From DDH964 sp963806685 (lineage in GTDB: Bacteria; Desulfobacterota; Desulfuromonadia; Desulfuromonadales; DDH964), in assembly GCA_963806685.1 (NCBI GenBank), contig CAWDZB010000011.1:1-64000 (forward strand): a stretch of 64,000 bases of DNA, in the 5' to 3' direction. Each line of letters opens with the position of its first letter. Position 1 is the stretch's first letter. The position numbers were made by a program, and so were the translations under genes. Shown here piece by piece: positions 7,277 through 15,446 of this stretch. Under the pieces are notes generated by a model that saw only the letters and a list, made by a program, of their open reading frames with translations, had not been told where the DNA came from and did no database searches.

Positions 7277-7472
7277 CGGCTTGGCGTTTTTCGACGATGA
7301 TCGCATCCTGCGGGCAGTGGCCGAGGCAGGCGCCGAGCCCGTCACAGAGGTTGTCGGCGATCAGCTTGGCCTTGCCGTCAATGATCTTGATCGCCCCTTC
7401 GGCGCATGCCGGCACACACAGCCCGCAACCGTTGCATTTCTCTTCGTCGATTCGCACGATCTCACGCAGCAT
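7251..7472 (-). CDS. 4Fe-4S ferredoxin-domain protein (N-terminal part of a split gene)
   Basis: A 73-residue frame with two ferredoxin cluster motifs: 'CNGCGLCVPACAEGAI' near residue 14 and 'LCDGLGACLGHCPQDAI' near residue 43. The latter has wider Cys spacing than a classical site. The start at the ATG 7472 follows GAGGTG; GTG at 7481 is the longer alternative. The frame stops at TGA just where the homologous-looking sequence continues in another frame (see 6707-7276). A TTGAC-N4-GTCAA palindrome and a GATAAT -10 lie upstream at FNR class II spacing, so the adjacent Crp/Fnr regulator probably controls it. Confidence 0.8.
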   Translation of the reverse strand: MLREIVRIDEEKCNGCGLCVPACAEGAIKIIDGKAKLIADNLCDGLGACLGHCPQDAIIVEKRQADAFDEVGG

Positions 7473-7522
7473 ATTTTTCACCTCGTTCGTAAAAGAAAGA
7501 TGGGGTTCGCAATGTTGGTATT

Positions 7523-7564
7523 ATTATCGCTGTTCAGGAGAAAAAATGCTTTGACGTCGGTCAA
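7523..7564 (-). promoter_or_regulatory. Crp/Fnr-type (HcpR/DNR-like) operator with -10 element
   Basis: The perfect palindrome TTGAC-GTCG-GTCAA lies at 7551-7564. A minus-strand GATAAT (7523-7528) is centred 32 bp downstream of it, exactly the spacing of FNR-type class II promoters (site at -41.5). Predicted start of transcription is near 7516, giving a leader of about 44 bases to the ferredoxin ATG. Confidence 0.75.
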
Positions 7565-7608
7565 TTCAGGAAAAACATCTATCGCCCTCATACCGCCCCG
7601 CCCCCCAG

Positions 7609-7989
7609 CTAAAGGAAGTAATGCCAGAGCAAATCGAGGCGCCCCCGCTGTAGCAGGCGGCGGCCGGAAAAGCGCATGATCTGGCGGACCTGTTCGCGGT
7701 GGCCGGGCCGATAGCAGTGCACCGGGCAGTGCTTGCAGGCCGGCTTCGGTTCCAGCGGGCAGCGCAGGCGGCGGGCGAAGGCGTAGGCGAGGAATTCGCG
7801 GCAGTCGGCACAAAGCGGATACCGTGCCAGGCGCAAAGAAGCCAATCCAGGCTCGGCGGCCTGGAGGGGCCGGCGTTCCCCGTGGTGGTGGGCCCGGCAG
7901 TGGACGGCCGTGAACAGAGCGAGGACCTTGAGATCCTTGAGCTCGCGGCGGGTCAGGGCCTGCGTCGGCTGAAGTGGAGTGGAGGTCAT
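7609..7989 (-). CDS. YgbA-like 'nitrous oxide-stimulated promoter' family protein
   Basis: A 126-residue cytoplasmic protein with many conserved His and Cys: 'CRAHHHG', 'CADCREFLAYA', 'CPLEPKPACKHCPVHCYRPGHR', then 'RQIMRFSGRRLL'. This pattern is that of the E. coli YgbA family (PF11756), which is linked to nitrosative stress; its biochemical role is not something I can state. The Cys cluster suggests a metal site. A TTGAC-N4-ATCAA site lies 37-50 bp upstream. No strong ribosome site precedes the ATG at 7989, and the predicted transcription start is almost at the start codon. Confidence 0.85.
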   Translation of the reverse strand: MTSTPLQPTQALTRRELKDLKVLALFTAVHCRAHHHGERRPLQAAEPGLASLRLARYPLCADCREFLAYAFARRLRCPLEPKPACKHCPVHCYRPGHREQVRQIMRFSGRRLLQRGRLDLLWHYFL

Positions 7990-7996
7990 GGAGTGG

Positions 7997-8039
7997 AATC
8001 TAGCACGTCACGGGGACCTCGATCCTTGACGGAAATCAA
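7997..8039 (-). promoter_or_regulatory. Second Crp/Fnr-type operator, upstream of the YgbA-like gene
   Basis: TTGAC-GGAA-ATCAA (8026-8039) is an FNR/HcpR-type palindrome with one half of each kind. A minus-strand TAGATT (7997-8002) lies 33 bp from its centre, close to class II promoter spacing. Transcription would begin about 7990, leaving almost no leader. Confidence 0.65.
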
Positions 8040-8073
8040 GAATCGGGGCCGCGCCGGCCCGACCACAGACGGC

Positions 8074-8748
8074 TCACCGTTCGCGGCAGGTCTCGGACAG
8101 CTCGGCGAGGCGGTCGGCATCGAGGATGCGGATGGTCCGGCCCTCGACCGCGATCAGGTCGTCGTCGGAGAGTTTGCGCAGGGTGCGCGACAGGGTCTCG
8201 CTGACCGTGCCGAGGTTGGAGGCGAGCTGCGACTTGGAGATCGGCAGCACCACCTGCCTGGCGTCGCCGGCCAGGTCGAGAACGTAGCGGGCAAGCCGCG
8301 CCGGGACATCCTTGAAGGTCAGTTCCTCGACCTGGGTAGCAAACTGGCGCAAAAAGCGGGACAGGCCGCCGATCATGTTGATGGCGATGCGCCCCTGACG
8401 CTGCAGCAGATCCAGGAATTCGCGCTTGGGAAAGAAGACCAGCCGCGAGGTCTCCAGCGGTTCGGCGTACGCCGGGTAGCGGCCGTCGCCGAAGATCGCC
8501 GCCTCGGCGAAGGTGGCCACCGGGTGAACGATGTGCAGGATGCGCTCCTTGCCTTCCGGGGAGAGCTTGTAGATCTTCACCTTGCCGGAGGCCAGGACGT
8601 AAAAGCCGGCAGCCGGGTCACCATCGGAAAAGAGCAGTTCCCCTTTTTCGTAATCCCGACTCCGACAGACCTGCAGCAGGGCCTCCAGGTCAGGTTCGGT
8701 GACTCCTGCGAACATCGGGCATTGTTTGAGCACCAGGCGGATATTCAT
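8074..8748 (-). CDS. Crp/Fnr-family regulator (HcpR/DNR-like)
   Basis: A 224-residue regulator with an N-terminal cyclic-nucleotide-type beta-barrel ('GELLFSDGDPAAGFYVLASGKVKIY'-like, about 36-60), a long dimer helix, and a C-terminal helix-turn-helix. The recognition helix 'TVSETLSRTL' keeps the Glu-X-X-Ser-Arg pattern that contacts TTGA half-sites in FNR. The FNR cluster cysteines are absent, so it is unlikely to hold an oxygen-labile cluster; heme or another sensor, as in DNR/HcpR, is more likely. Two TTGAC-type palindromes lie in front of neighbouring genes. It sits 48 bp downstream of the small gene at 8797-9045, probably in one transcript. Confidence 0.9.
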   Translation of the reverse strand: MNIRLVLKQCPMFAGVTEPDLEALLQVCRSRDYEKGELLFSDGDPAAGFYVLASGKVKIYKLSPEGKERILHIVHPVATFAEAAIFGDGRYPAYAEPLETSRLVFFPKREFLDLLQRQGRIAINMIGGLSRFLRQFATQVEELTFKDVPARLARYVLDLAGDARQVVLPISKSQLASNLGTVSETLSRTLRKLSDDDLIAVEGRTIRILDADRLAELSETCRER

Positions 8749-8796
8749 GTTTGAGTAAGGTCTCCTGATCGAACTTCCGGACCGAATAGCGGGAGA

Positions 8797-9045
8797 TTAA
8801 ACCTCCTGCTCCTGCTGGCTGAAGAGCCGATTCAGGACCCGGTCCATCTGGCCTGGGGTCATCAACCCCTGTTCAAAGAAAATCGTCCCCAGCAGCCGGT
8901 GGGGACGCCCTTCAACGTCCTCCCGAGCCTGTTCACCAAGAGCTTCGACAAGCTGTTCGACGGTGATCAGTTCCATCTCGACGGCAATTTGCCCGAACCG
9001 CCGACAGTAGACGCTGCACAGTTTGGCACCCTTCTGCTGGCTCAT
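8797..9045 (-). CDS. Small conserved protein with GspE-N/MshE-N-like helical repeat
   Basis: An 82-residue protein. The central part ('FGQIAVEMELITVEQLVEALGEQ' split as 'FGQIAVEMELIT' and 'EQLVEALGEQ', later 'LGTIFFEQGLMTPGQMDRVL') has two copies of a short helical motif. These resemble the N-terminal domain of type II secretion and pilus ATPases, which can bind cyclic-di-GMP or partner proteins. Start 9045 follows AAGGAGGGGG; the frame runs open to 9156 without support. Two Cys near the N-terminus ('KLCSVYCRRF') are unusual. It directly precedes the Crp/Fnr regulator. Function unknown. Confidence 0.75.
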   Translation of the reverse strand: MSQQKGAKLCSVYCRRFGQIAVEMELITVEQLVEALGEQAREDVEGRPHRLLGTIFFEQGLMTPGQMDRVLNRLFSQQEQEV

Positions 9046-9479
9046 GAAACCCCCTCCTTCTGGCAAGTCCCGGGCGCGGCCACGATAAGTCCCGTCTCCC
9101 GGGCATGACGGACGGCAACCGCACTTATTTCTATCCGGCCGCGTCTCCACTGTCAATAGTCGGAGTTGATTCTCACGGCAGGCCCATGCCAGGGTTCGGC
9201 GTTTTTACCGATCGATGTCGGCGCGGCCGGCGGGATGAAGATGCCGGGTGATGGGTCTAATGGGTCCTCAGGTCAGCTGGCGCAAATAATCTTTTCGTCG
9301 GCCAATGCGGCCGAGGAACGACATTCGCTGGGTCCGGGAACAATCTGCAGGCGAATCGCTCCCAGAGGGACTAGAGATGAAGAGGGATTTTCAACCCGAC
9401 GCCGGCAACCGGAATAATTTGACAAGGGAAGATCGGAGGAGGGGCGCGGCCGGCAGATGCGCCCCGGCGGTGATTCTTA
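9046..9479. other. Intergenic stretch, no gene seen
   Basis: About 430 bases. A 7-bp GC inverted repeat (9441-9447 / 9459-9465) follows the acyltransferase gene but has no T-run. Open frames on both strands are short and unlike any family. Confidence 0.55.
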
Positions 9480-10142
9480 TCATTCAAGCCTCTTGATGGC
9501 GAGGTCGCCGGCCGCCTCCAGCGCGTCGTGAAGGCGAACGGTCCAGGCATGGACCGGCTCCCCGGCAAGATCCGGGGGGATATGCAGCGGCGGTCCAAGA
9601 ACCAGGCAGAGGCGGGCGAAGGGCAGCGGGAGGGCCATCTTGTCCCAGCGCCTGTGGATGAATTTGCAGGGACGGGCGGCGAAGGCAGCGGGCACAAGAA
9701 GCATCTGCAGGTCCGCACCCAACAGGCAGACGCCGCGCTTGACCACCCGGCGGGGACCCAGCGGACCGTCCGCGGCGAGGCCGACCAGGTCTTTCCCCGC
9801 CAGACCCGTACGCAACAGAGCCAGCGCCCGTTCCCCGCCACGATCGGGAATCGTAACGCAATCCTGGCCGAACCGCCGGCAGATGCCGCAGAGGATCCGG
9901 CCGCGCCGGGAGCTGCTGGCAACGACGGCGCCCCCACGCCCCTTCAGCAGGGGGAAAAGGGGAAGGTAGCCGCCGTGCCAGAAAGCCACGAGCACCTTTC
10001 GACCCTGGGCTAGCAGGGCATCCAACTGCTCCAGCCCCACGATCTCGCTGCGCCAGGTGCGCTCCAGAGCACCCAGAGCCAGGGCGCCGACCCAGCTGGA
10101 GAGCCGCACCCCGATCGGGTCGCTGCCGGGATTATCGGTCAT
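9480..10142 (-). CDS. Lysophospholipid acyltransferase-like protein (DUF374 type)
   Basis: A 220-residue protein with the DUF374 signature: 'VLVAFWHGGYLPLFPLLKGRGG', here split as 'FWHGGYLPLFPLL' and 'RGGAVVASSSRRGRI', followed by 'ALLRTGLAGKDLVGLAADGPLGPRRVVKRG'-type sequence. DUF374 is related to acyltransferases that act on lipid A or phospholipids at the inner membrane. The ATG at 10142 overlaps the stop of the upstream glycosyltransferase (ATGA), so coupling is likely. Last gene of a three-gene run with GT4 and glycosidase genes, suggesting a glycolipid or glycan role. Confidence 0.85.
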   Translation of the reverse strand: MTDNPGSDPIGVRLSSWVGALALGALERTWRSEIVGLEQLDALLAQGRKVLVAFWHGGYLPLFPLLKGRGGAVVASSSRRGRILCGICRRFGQDCVTIPDRGGERALALLRTGLAGKDLVGLAADGPLGPRRVVKRGVCLLGADLQMLLVPAAFAARPCKFIHRRWDKMALPLPFARLCLVLGPPLHIPPDLAGEPVHAWTVRLHDALEAAGDLAIKRLE

Positions 10143-11425
10143 ACCAGCCCCCCCTTCCCTTTGCGCACCCGCAGAGCCTCTTCGGCGGCGTGGGCCAGGT
10201 TGCGCAGGATTTTCCATTCCTCCTCGAAGTATCGCCGGGAAGCCGCCCAGCGGCCGAGTTCCACCTCCCTGGGGCGTGGCCGGGCGGCCAGCAGTTCACG
10301 GTAGAGGGAAAGGAGCTGCCTGCCCATCTCCTCCATAGAATAACCGGTAGCCGTCGTCAATGCCTCAACCTTGAATTCCTGTTTTCCCACCGAATCGAGG
10401 GCGGCGAACCCGGCCAGCGCTGTGGCCATGGCCTCGATATCAAGAGACGGCAACAAACGGCCGTTTTTCCCGTCGCGCACCACCTCCCTCACTCCCGTTC
10501 CGTCCACTGCCACCACCGGGACTCCTGCCGCCATCGCCTCGGTCAGGACCATCCCCTGGGTTTCGCTTTGCGACGCAAAAACGAAAACATCCATGGCCCG
10601 GTAGGCCGCCACCAATTCTTCTGCCTCCAGGACTCCCAACCTGGCAACCCGGGAGCCGACGCCCTGTACTTCAAACACCCGGTACATGGTATCCCGTTCC
10701 GGCCCGGCGCCGGCGAGAAGAAACCACGCCTCGGGAGTCTCCCGCAGGAAGTGGGCCACGGCCCGGGCCAGGAAGAGCGGATTCTTCTCCCTGGCCAGCC
10801 GGCCGATATGTCCGGCGACAAAGGCCCCTGCCGGAATCCCGAGACGCTGCCGCATGGGCGCGCCCTCACCGGGGGAGAAGCAGGTCAGGTCGAGACCGGT
10901 GGGGATGACCTCGATCGGCACCTCCACTCCACGGTCCCGCAGTATGTCCGCCACCGAGCCGCTCGGGGCGATCACCGCATCGCAGAGATTGGCGTAACCG
11001 ATAGCCAGGTCGACCGCGAAGCGCTGCAGCCGTGGCGACTCGCCCGGCAGGTAGTGGGTGTAGCGCTCGTAAAGGGTATGGTGAGTAAAAACCACCGGCA
11101 GGCGCCGGGCGGCAGCAACGCGCAGGGCGGTTTCCCCGAGCAGAAAGGGATGGTGGGAATGGACCAGCTGCGGTTTCAAGGACTGCAGGGCCCTGCTGAC
11201 CCGGCCGGGAACCGGGAGGGGGACCGAAAAACTGCTGCCCACAAATTCCCGGATCGCCGGCAGCCGGACCACGTCGGTCTCGACCTCCGGCATCCCCTCG
11301 AAGGCCGGTGCCACGATGACCACCCGGTGTCCCCGGCGGCGCAGTTCGCTGGAAAATCGCAGGACGCTGCGGGCGACGCCGCCGACGTGAGGAAAAAAGG
11401 TGTTGGTGGTCATCAGGATGTTCAT
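10139..11425 (-). CDS. Glycosyltransferase family 4
   Basis: A 428-residue GT-B fold enzyme. The N-terminus 'MNILMTTNTFFPHVGGVARSV' with 'GGVARSV' is typical of GT4 enzymes related to diacylglycerol glucosyl- and mannosyltransferases. The nucleotide-sugar domain shows 'GHIGRLAREKNP' and the E-X7-E region 'SETQGMVLTEAMAAGVPVVA'. It should transfer a hexose from a nucleotide sugar to a lipid or glycan. The true start is 11425: the frame is open to 11794 but that stretch is antisense-like. It overlaps its neighbours by four bases on both sides. Confidence 0.92.
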   Translation of the reverse strand: MNILMTTNTFFPHVGGVARSVLRFSSELRRRGHRVVIVAPAFEGMPEVETDVVRLPAIREFVGSSFSVPLPVPGRVSRALQSLKPQLVHSHHPFLLGETALRVAAARRLPVVFTHHTLYERYTHYLPGESPRLQRFAVDLAIGYANLCDAVIAPSGSVADILRDRGVEVPIEVIPTGLDLTCFSPGEGAPMRQRLGIPAGAFVAGHIGRLAREKNPLFLARAVAHFLRETPEAWFLLAGAGPERDTMYRVFEVQGVGSRVARLGVLEAEELVAAYRAMDVFVFASQSETQGMVLTEAMAAGVPVVAVDGTGVREVVRDGKNGRLLPSLDIEAMATALAGFAALDSVGKQEFKVEALTTATGYSMEEMGRQLLSLYRELLAARPRPREVELGRWAASRRYFEEEWKILRNLAHAAEEALRVRKGKGGLV

Positions 11426-13665
11426 GCCCCTTCCCTCTTCAGCTCCACCGTGGAGACCTCGGGCCCCACCGTTGTCGGTGTGCAGCCGGGCAGCCTCACC
11501 TCGAGGGCCGCCGGCGGCTGCCGCCAGACGGCCTCCACCTCGACGCCCACCGACGCCCCACCGGGGCGGATGGTGACGCCCAGTTCGCCGAAGGCGGTCG
11601 GAGCCGGCCCGAAGGCGATGGGGATTTGCTGCTCCAGCCAGGTGGGAAAGATCCCCGCGCCGAGAATCAGCCGCTCCCCCTCCTCGCGGAAAAAGCAGTT
11701 GCGCTGCATCAGCACCCATTCGGCCGAAGCCCAGACATGGTGGCCGTCCCCCATGCAGCCGCCGCCTGTGCCGGGATGGATCGCCTCGGGCCACTGGCCG
11801 GTAGGCGAGGCCAGTTTCGCTACGGTACGAAACAGCACGAGGGCGCGCGGGTCCCCGGCCCGCAGCAGTACCTGGGCCAGGTGCAGGGTCAGGTAGGGAT
11901 TGATCCCCGAATGGATGACGTCCTGGAAAAAGCCCCCCTTGACCATCGCGTGTTTGAGCAGGAAGGCGGTCGTGTCGACCAGACGCTGGTCATCCGGGGC
12001 AAAAAGCTGCAGGGGGTAGCCGGCCGCAAGTGATCCGATCGCGCCGCAGTCGAGGCGGCGCCCCGGGGAAGCCGGCATGCCGGGGCGACCGAGGCGCTTG
12101 GCAGCCAGTTCCAGGCTGGCCGCGATATCCGCCGCGAAGTTCTCCGCCTGCCGGCGCAGGCCGGCGGATCGCCGAATGAAACCGAGTTTTTCGACCAGGT
12201 CTGCCGCTGCCTGCAGCCCCGCAACCCCCCAGAAATCGTCCCAGTAGTAATAGTCGTTGGGGCCCAGGTGTTCGGCGCTGAACCCCGGGGGAAACAGCCC
12301 GGCGTAGCGCCGGTCGTCCCCGGCCGGAAGGCGCTTGCGCTCGATCCAGTGGGCCCCCTTTACGATTGACCGCCTCCAGGCAGGCTTGGGCGGGCGCCCG
12401 GTGAGCCGGCAGAAGCGCTCCAGTATCCAGAGGGCCTCGCCGTTGGAATCCCACTCCCCTTCCTGGGAGTGGAAGTATCCAGTCGGTCGCTGGCGGTCCG
12501 GAAAGGTGTCGAGGACCCGTTCGACCCGCTGTTCCAGCCCGAGGCAGAGCAGGGCGTGGAGGATGAAGGCCGCGTCCCGAAACCAGAAGCGCTTGTAGGT
12601 GTAGGGGCCGGGATAGACTTCGCCGGCGGGGGAATGAAGGACCAGGGAACGCACTGCCGCCTCGAAGAGGGCTTGAAATCGTGGCTCCGGCAACCGGACC
12701 GTCGCCACCCCGGCAAGGGCCTGCGGCCAGGTAGGGCCGGCCGTCCCCTCATGCCCGGTGGCCTCCAGGGGAACGCTGACCCGCACGTTGCGCCCGCTGC
12801 CGTTCACGGCGAAAAGTGCCGCGGCGGTAGCCATGCCTACCCGACAGGTCGCCGCCTCGGTGCTGCCGGCGTCGAACAGGTGAGCGTGGACATCGCCGGC
12901 CTGGTAATTGGAAAAGCAGAAGCGTTCGGCGGCCGGCTCGAAACGGACGCTGCGACGCCTGCCGATGCGCCAGCCGCCCAGGCCCCCTTCGACCTCGATG
13001 CGGTGGATAAAACTGACCCCTTCGGGATTGTAGGGACGCAGCGCCACCACCAGCCAAACCTCACTGGTGCTGCGCGCGGTGATCTCGAGGCGGCAGACAG
13101 CCCGCCCCATTTCCTCTTCGACCAGGGCCCGGGTGACCAGCTCGCCGCCTTCCCCGGTGCTGCGGGTCACCACCGCCAGGGCCTCTCCCATTTCAAGGAG
13201 CTGCTCAACTTCTGCCCGTTGGGAAGGGACAAGCCACCGTCCCCGCTCCCGCACCAGCCAGCAGTCGAGGGACCAGCCGTCGAACAGGGGTGTCAGCAGG
13301 CCGCGGGGATCGATGATGGGAATCTGCTCCCGGTCGGGGAGGCCGATGGCGGTCCAGTTACGATGGGTCAAGTTAATGTGGGTGATGGAGAAGGCCCGGG
13401 GGATAAAGGCCGGATCGAGGGGATCGTACTGGCGCTCCACCCAGAAGGGCCAGATCCAGTCGAGGTTGTGCTGGATGGCGCCGGTATTGAGCAGTCCGCG
13501 GGCATGGAACACCACCCCGGAGCGAAGCAGTTCCAGCGGTTCCTTGACTTCCATGGGCTGGCCGAAATTCTCCAGCAGGGAGAGGAGCCGGATCGGATCA
13601 ACCAGCCCGCGAGAACGTGCCCAGCGCCGGACCACCTGTTTCCACGGAAACCATCGCCACAACAT
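11422..13665 (-). CDS. (Alpha/alpha)6-barrel glycosidase, amylo-alpha-1,6-glucosidase-like
   Basis: A 747-residue protein. The N-terminal half is beta-rich (a sugar-binding-like domain). The C-terminal half has barrel signatures such as 'YKRFWFRDAAFILHALLCLG', split as 'YKRFWFRDAAF', and 'QEGEWDSNGEALWILERF', with acidic residues placed as in GH15/debranching enzymes ('EWDSNGE'). It probably trims or cleaves an alpha-linked glucan. The start is set at ATG 13665 with GGGGAG seven bases upstream; a TTG at 13698 is the alternative. The stop overlaps the GT4 start by four bases. No signal peptide is seen. Confidence 0.82.
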   Translation of the reverse strand: MLWRWFPWKQVVRRWARSRGLVDPIRLLSLLENFGQPMEVKEPLELLRSGVVFHARGLLNTGAIQHNLDWIWPFWVERQYDPLDPAFIPRAFSITHINLTHRNWTAIGLPDREQIPIIDPRGLLTPLFDGWSLDCWLVRERGRWLVPSQRAEVEQLLEMGEALAVVTRSTGEGGELVTRALVEEEMGRAVCRLEITARSTSEVWLVVALRPYNPEGVSFIHRIEVEGGLGGWRIGRRRSVRFEPAAERFCFSNYQAGDVHAHLFDAGSTEAATCRVGMATAAALFAVNGSGRNVRVSVPLEATGHEGTAGPTWPQALAGVATVRLPEPRFQALFEAAVRSLVLHSPAGEVYPGPYTYKRFWFRDAAFILHALLCLGLEQRVERVLDTFPDRQRPTGYFHSQEGEWDSNGEALWILERFCRLTGRPPKPAWRRSIVKGAHWIERKRLPAGDDRRYAGLFPPGFSAEHLGPNDYYYWDDFWGVAGLQAAADLVEKLGFIRRSAGLRRQAENFAADIAASLELAAKRLGRPGMPASPGRRLDCGAIGSLAAGYPLQLFAPDDQRLVDTTAFLLKHAMVKGGFFQDVIHSGINPYLTLHLAQVLLRAGDPRALVLFRTVAKLASPTGQWPEAIHPGTGGGCMGDGHHVWASAEWVLMQRNCFFREEGERLILGAGIFPTWLEQQIPIAFGPAPTAFGELGVTIRPGGASVGVEVEAVWRQPPAALEVRLPGCTPTTVGPEVSTVELKREGA

Positions 13666-13899
13666 CTCCCCGCTCCCCGGTCCGAAGGTTATGCCCAACG
13701 GGCCTCACTTAATCAGAAAAAGGGTCGAATGGTGGATCGGTAACACCCTCCCCTGCAATTTCGAGGGGATGATTGCAAGGACCAATAACATAATCATATG
13801 TAACATAAAGCTGAATAGTGTGAGGCCTGATATCGAGGGCATGAATTGAAACGAAACCGTCGCCGGCAGTAAGTATCTTCTAGCCGGCAGGGATTCTGT

Positions 13900-15114
13900 T
13901 CAGAGATTGGGCATCGGCAGGCGGCCCCAGGCGTTCTTTCCTGACACCGGGGTGACGGCGAGCACTTCGTGGGTTTCGGCGTCGATGTCGACGACCAGGG
14001 CCGGATAGCGTCGCACCCCGAGGTCCAGGACCTCACCCGGTCCTACCGGCTTGCCGTCAAGGTCCAGGGTTTCGACGAAAACCAGGCGCTCGTAATCGTA
14101 GACCCGGCGGGTGGTGCCGATGGTCTGGAAGTACTTGTAACCGAGGCGGAAGAACTTCACCAGGCCGCCCTTGTGGCGCTGCGATTCAGGATCCCGCAGG
14201 TAGGGATATCGCTTGAGCTTGGCCTCCGAGTAGCGCGGCCCCTCCTGGAGGATGAGGCCGGTGAGGAAAAAATCACCGGGAATGACGTAGACCAGATGCA
14301 GCTGTTTCGCCGCGACGGTTTTTTGGACCGCCTCCTGGGTGCTGGCCAGCGCGTACAGCTTTTCCACCTCCGGCATCGCCCGCGGATAAACGGAAACCAG
14401 CCGCATCTCTCCCACCCGGGCCTGGGGAAGGTGATGCAGGGAGTAGCTGCGCAGCCCGAAGGCCCCCCCCAACGCTAATCCGAATACCAGCAGGGCCAGC
14501 AGAGATAAGCCGAGCCGCCGGCGGCCCAGGTGGCCGAACATTCCCCGGAAGAGCCTGCCGCCCGGCTCTCCCGGCAAAAACATCCAGGTGCGGGCCATGT
14601 ATTCCTGGTAACGTCCCGGCTGTTCGTGCTGCATCCGCCACTCCTCGTTGCAGGCCAGGAAAAAGTAGGTGAAGAGCATGAACAGGTAAAAGAGCAGGAC
14701 GATGAAGCGGGGCCAGTAAAGAAGCAGGCCGAGCCCGGAGATCGCGAGGAACAGGTACTGGGGATGGCGGATACGCGCGTAGGGGCCGAAGGTGACAACC
14801 CCTCTGCCGGTCAACCGACCGACATAGAGGGGAATAGCGGCGACCAGAAAGAGCACCATGCCGATGACGAACAGGGCCTGGAGCCAGGAGAGGCCGATCA
14901 GCAGCGGATCGTCGACGAAGACCATGTGGGGCAAAAAAAACTCCACCGTCCAGGCGGTCAGGCGGTGGGAGGAGAGGAACTCCAGGATCGGCCCATAAAC
15001 CCCGTAGAAGTAGAGCGCGAAAGGGGTGATCATGAACAGGACCTCCAGGGCGATCAGGAAATAGGCCATTGTCGTCCCGAGGAAAATAAGCGTCCCGCGT
15101 CCCTCCCGATTCAT
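13900..15114 (-). CDS. Membrane methyltransferase (PEMT/ICMT-like) with extra C-terminal domain
   Basis: A 404-residue protein. The first 230 residues hold about six membrane segments and the isoprenylcysteine/phospholipid methyltransferase motif 'YARIRHPQYLFLA' followed by 'NEEWRMQHEQPGRYQEYMART'. That part resembles a complete SAM-dependent membrane methyltransferase. After a further membrane helix near residue 215 comes a 170-residue soluble region with no family I recognise ('VYVIPGDFFLTGLI', 'YFQTIGTTRRVYDYERLVFVETLD'). The fusion is unusual. Single gene, minus strand. Confidence 0.8.
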   Translation of the reverse strand: MNREGRGTLIFLGTTMAYFLIALEVLFMITPFALYFYGVYGPILEFLSSHRLTAWTVEFFLPHMVFVDDPLLIGLSWLQALFVIGMVLFLVAAIPLYVGRLTGRGVVTFGPYARIRHPQYLFLAISGLGLLLYWPRFIVLLFYLFMLFTYFFLACNEEWRMQHEQPGRYQEYMARTWMFLPGEPGGRLFRGMFGHLGRRRLGLSLLALLVFGLALGGAFGLRSYSLHHLPQARVGEMRLVSVYPRAMPEVEKLYALASTQEAVQKTVAAKQLHLVYVIPGDFFLTGLILQEGPRYSEAKLKRYPYLRDPESQRHKGGLVKFFRLGYKYFQTIGTTRRVYDYERLVFVETLDLDGKPVGPGEVLDLGVRRYPALVVDIDAETHEVLAVTPVSGKNAWGRLPMPNL

Positions 15115-15446
15115 GTTCTAGTTGCTCCTTTCTGCCGGGTCCCCATTGCCGCCAATTATACCAGACGCCCTGTTCTTCCCCGGCCCCGGTCCTGGAAGCC
15201 CGCGGAAACTCTTTTGTATCGACTTTTTATCTGCCCTTCCTACCAGGCCCTTCCTGCCATCACCTTGACGCCATGACGCTGAAACATTAGGATGGCGCCG
15301 AAAGAGGGTCGTTCCCCGACGCTCCAGGTGGCCTGCCCCATCCACCGCGAAGGCATGACTGCGACCTGCCGGTCCGGGTCGCCAGGGGCGGTCCCCGCCA
15401 TGAAGGTCTGCCAAGCCATCAATTCTCAAAAATCAAGGAACACGCT
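15115..15446. other. Divergent intergenic region, no gene seen
   Basis: About 330 bases between the divergently transcribed membrane methyltransferase and PhnA-type gene. It should hold both promoters, but I see no convincing -35/-10 pair or operator. Confidence 0.5.

Noticed and set aside
11426..11794. Extension of the GT4 gene to an upstream ATG
   Set aside because: The extra 123 residues overlap the glycosidase coding region in another frame and are Arg/Gly/Ala-rich without motif; the ATG at 11425 gives a standard GT4 N-terminus.
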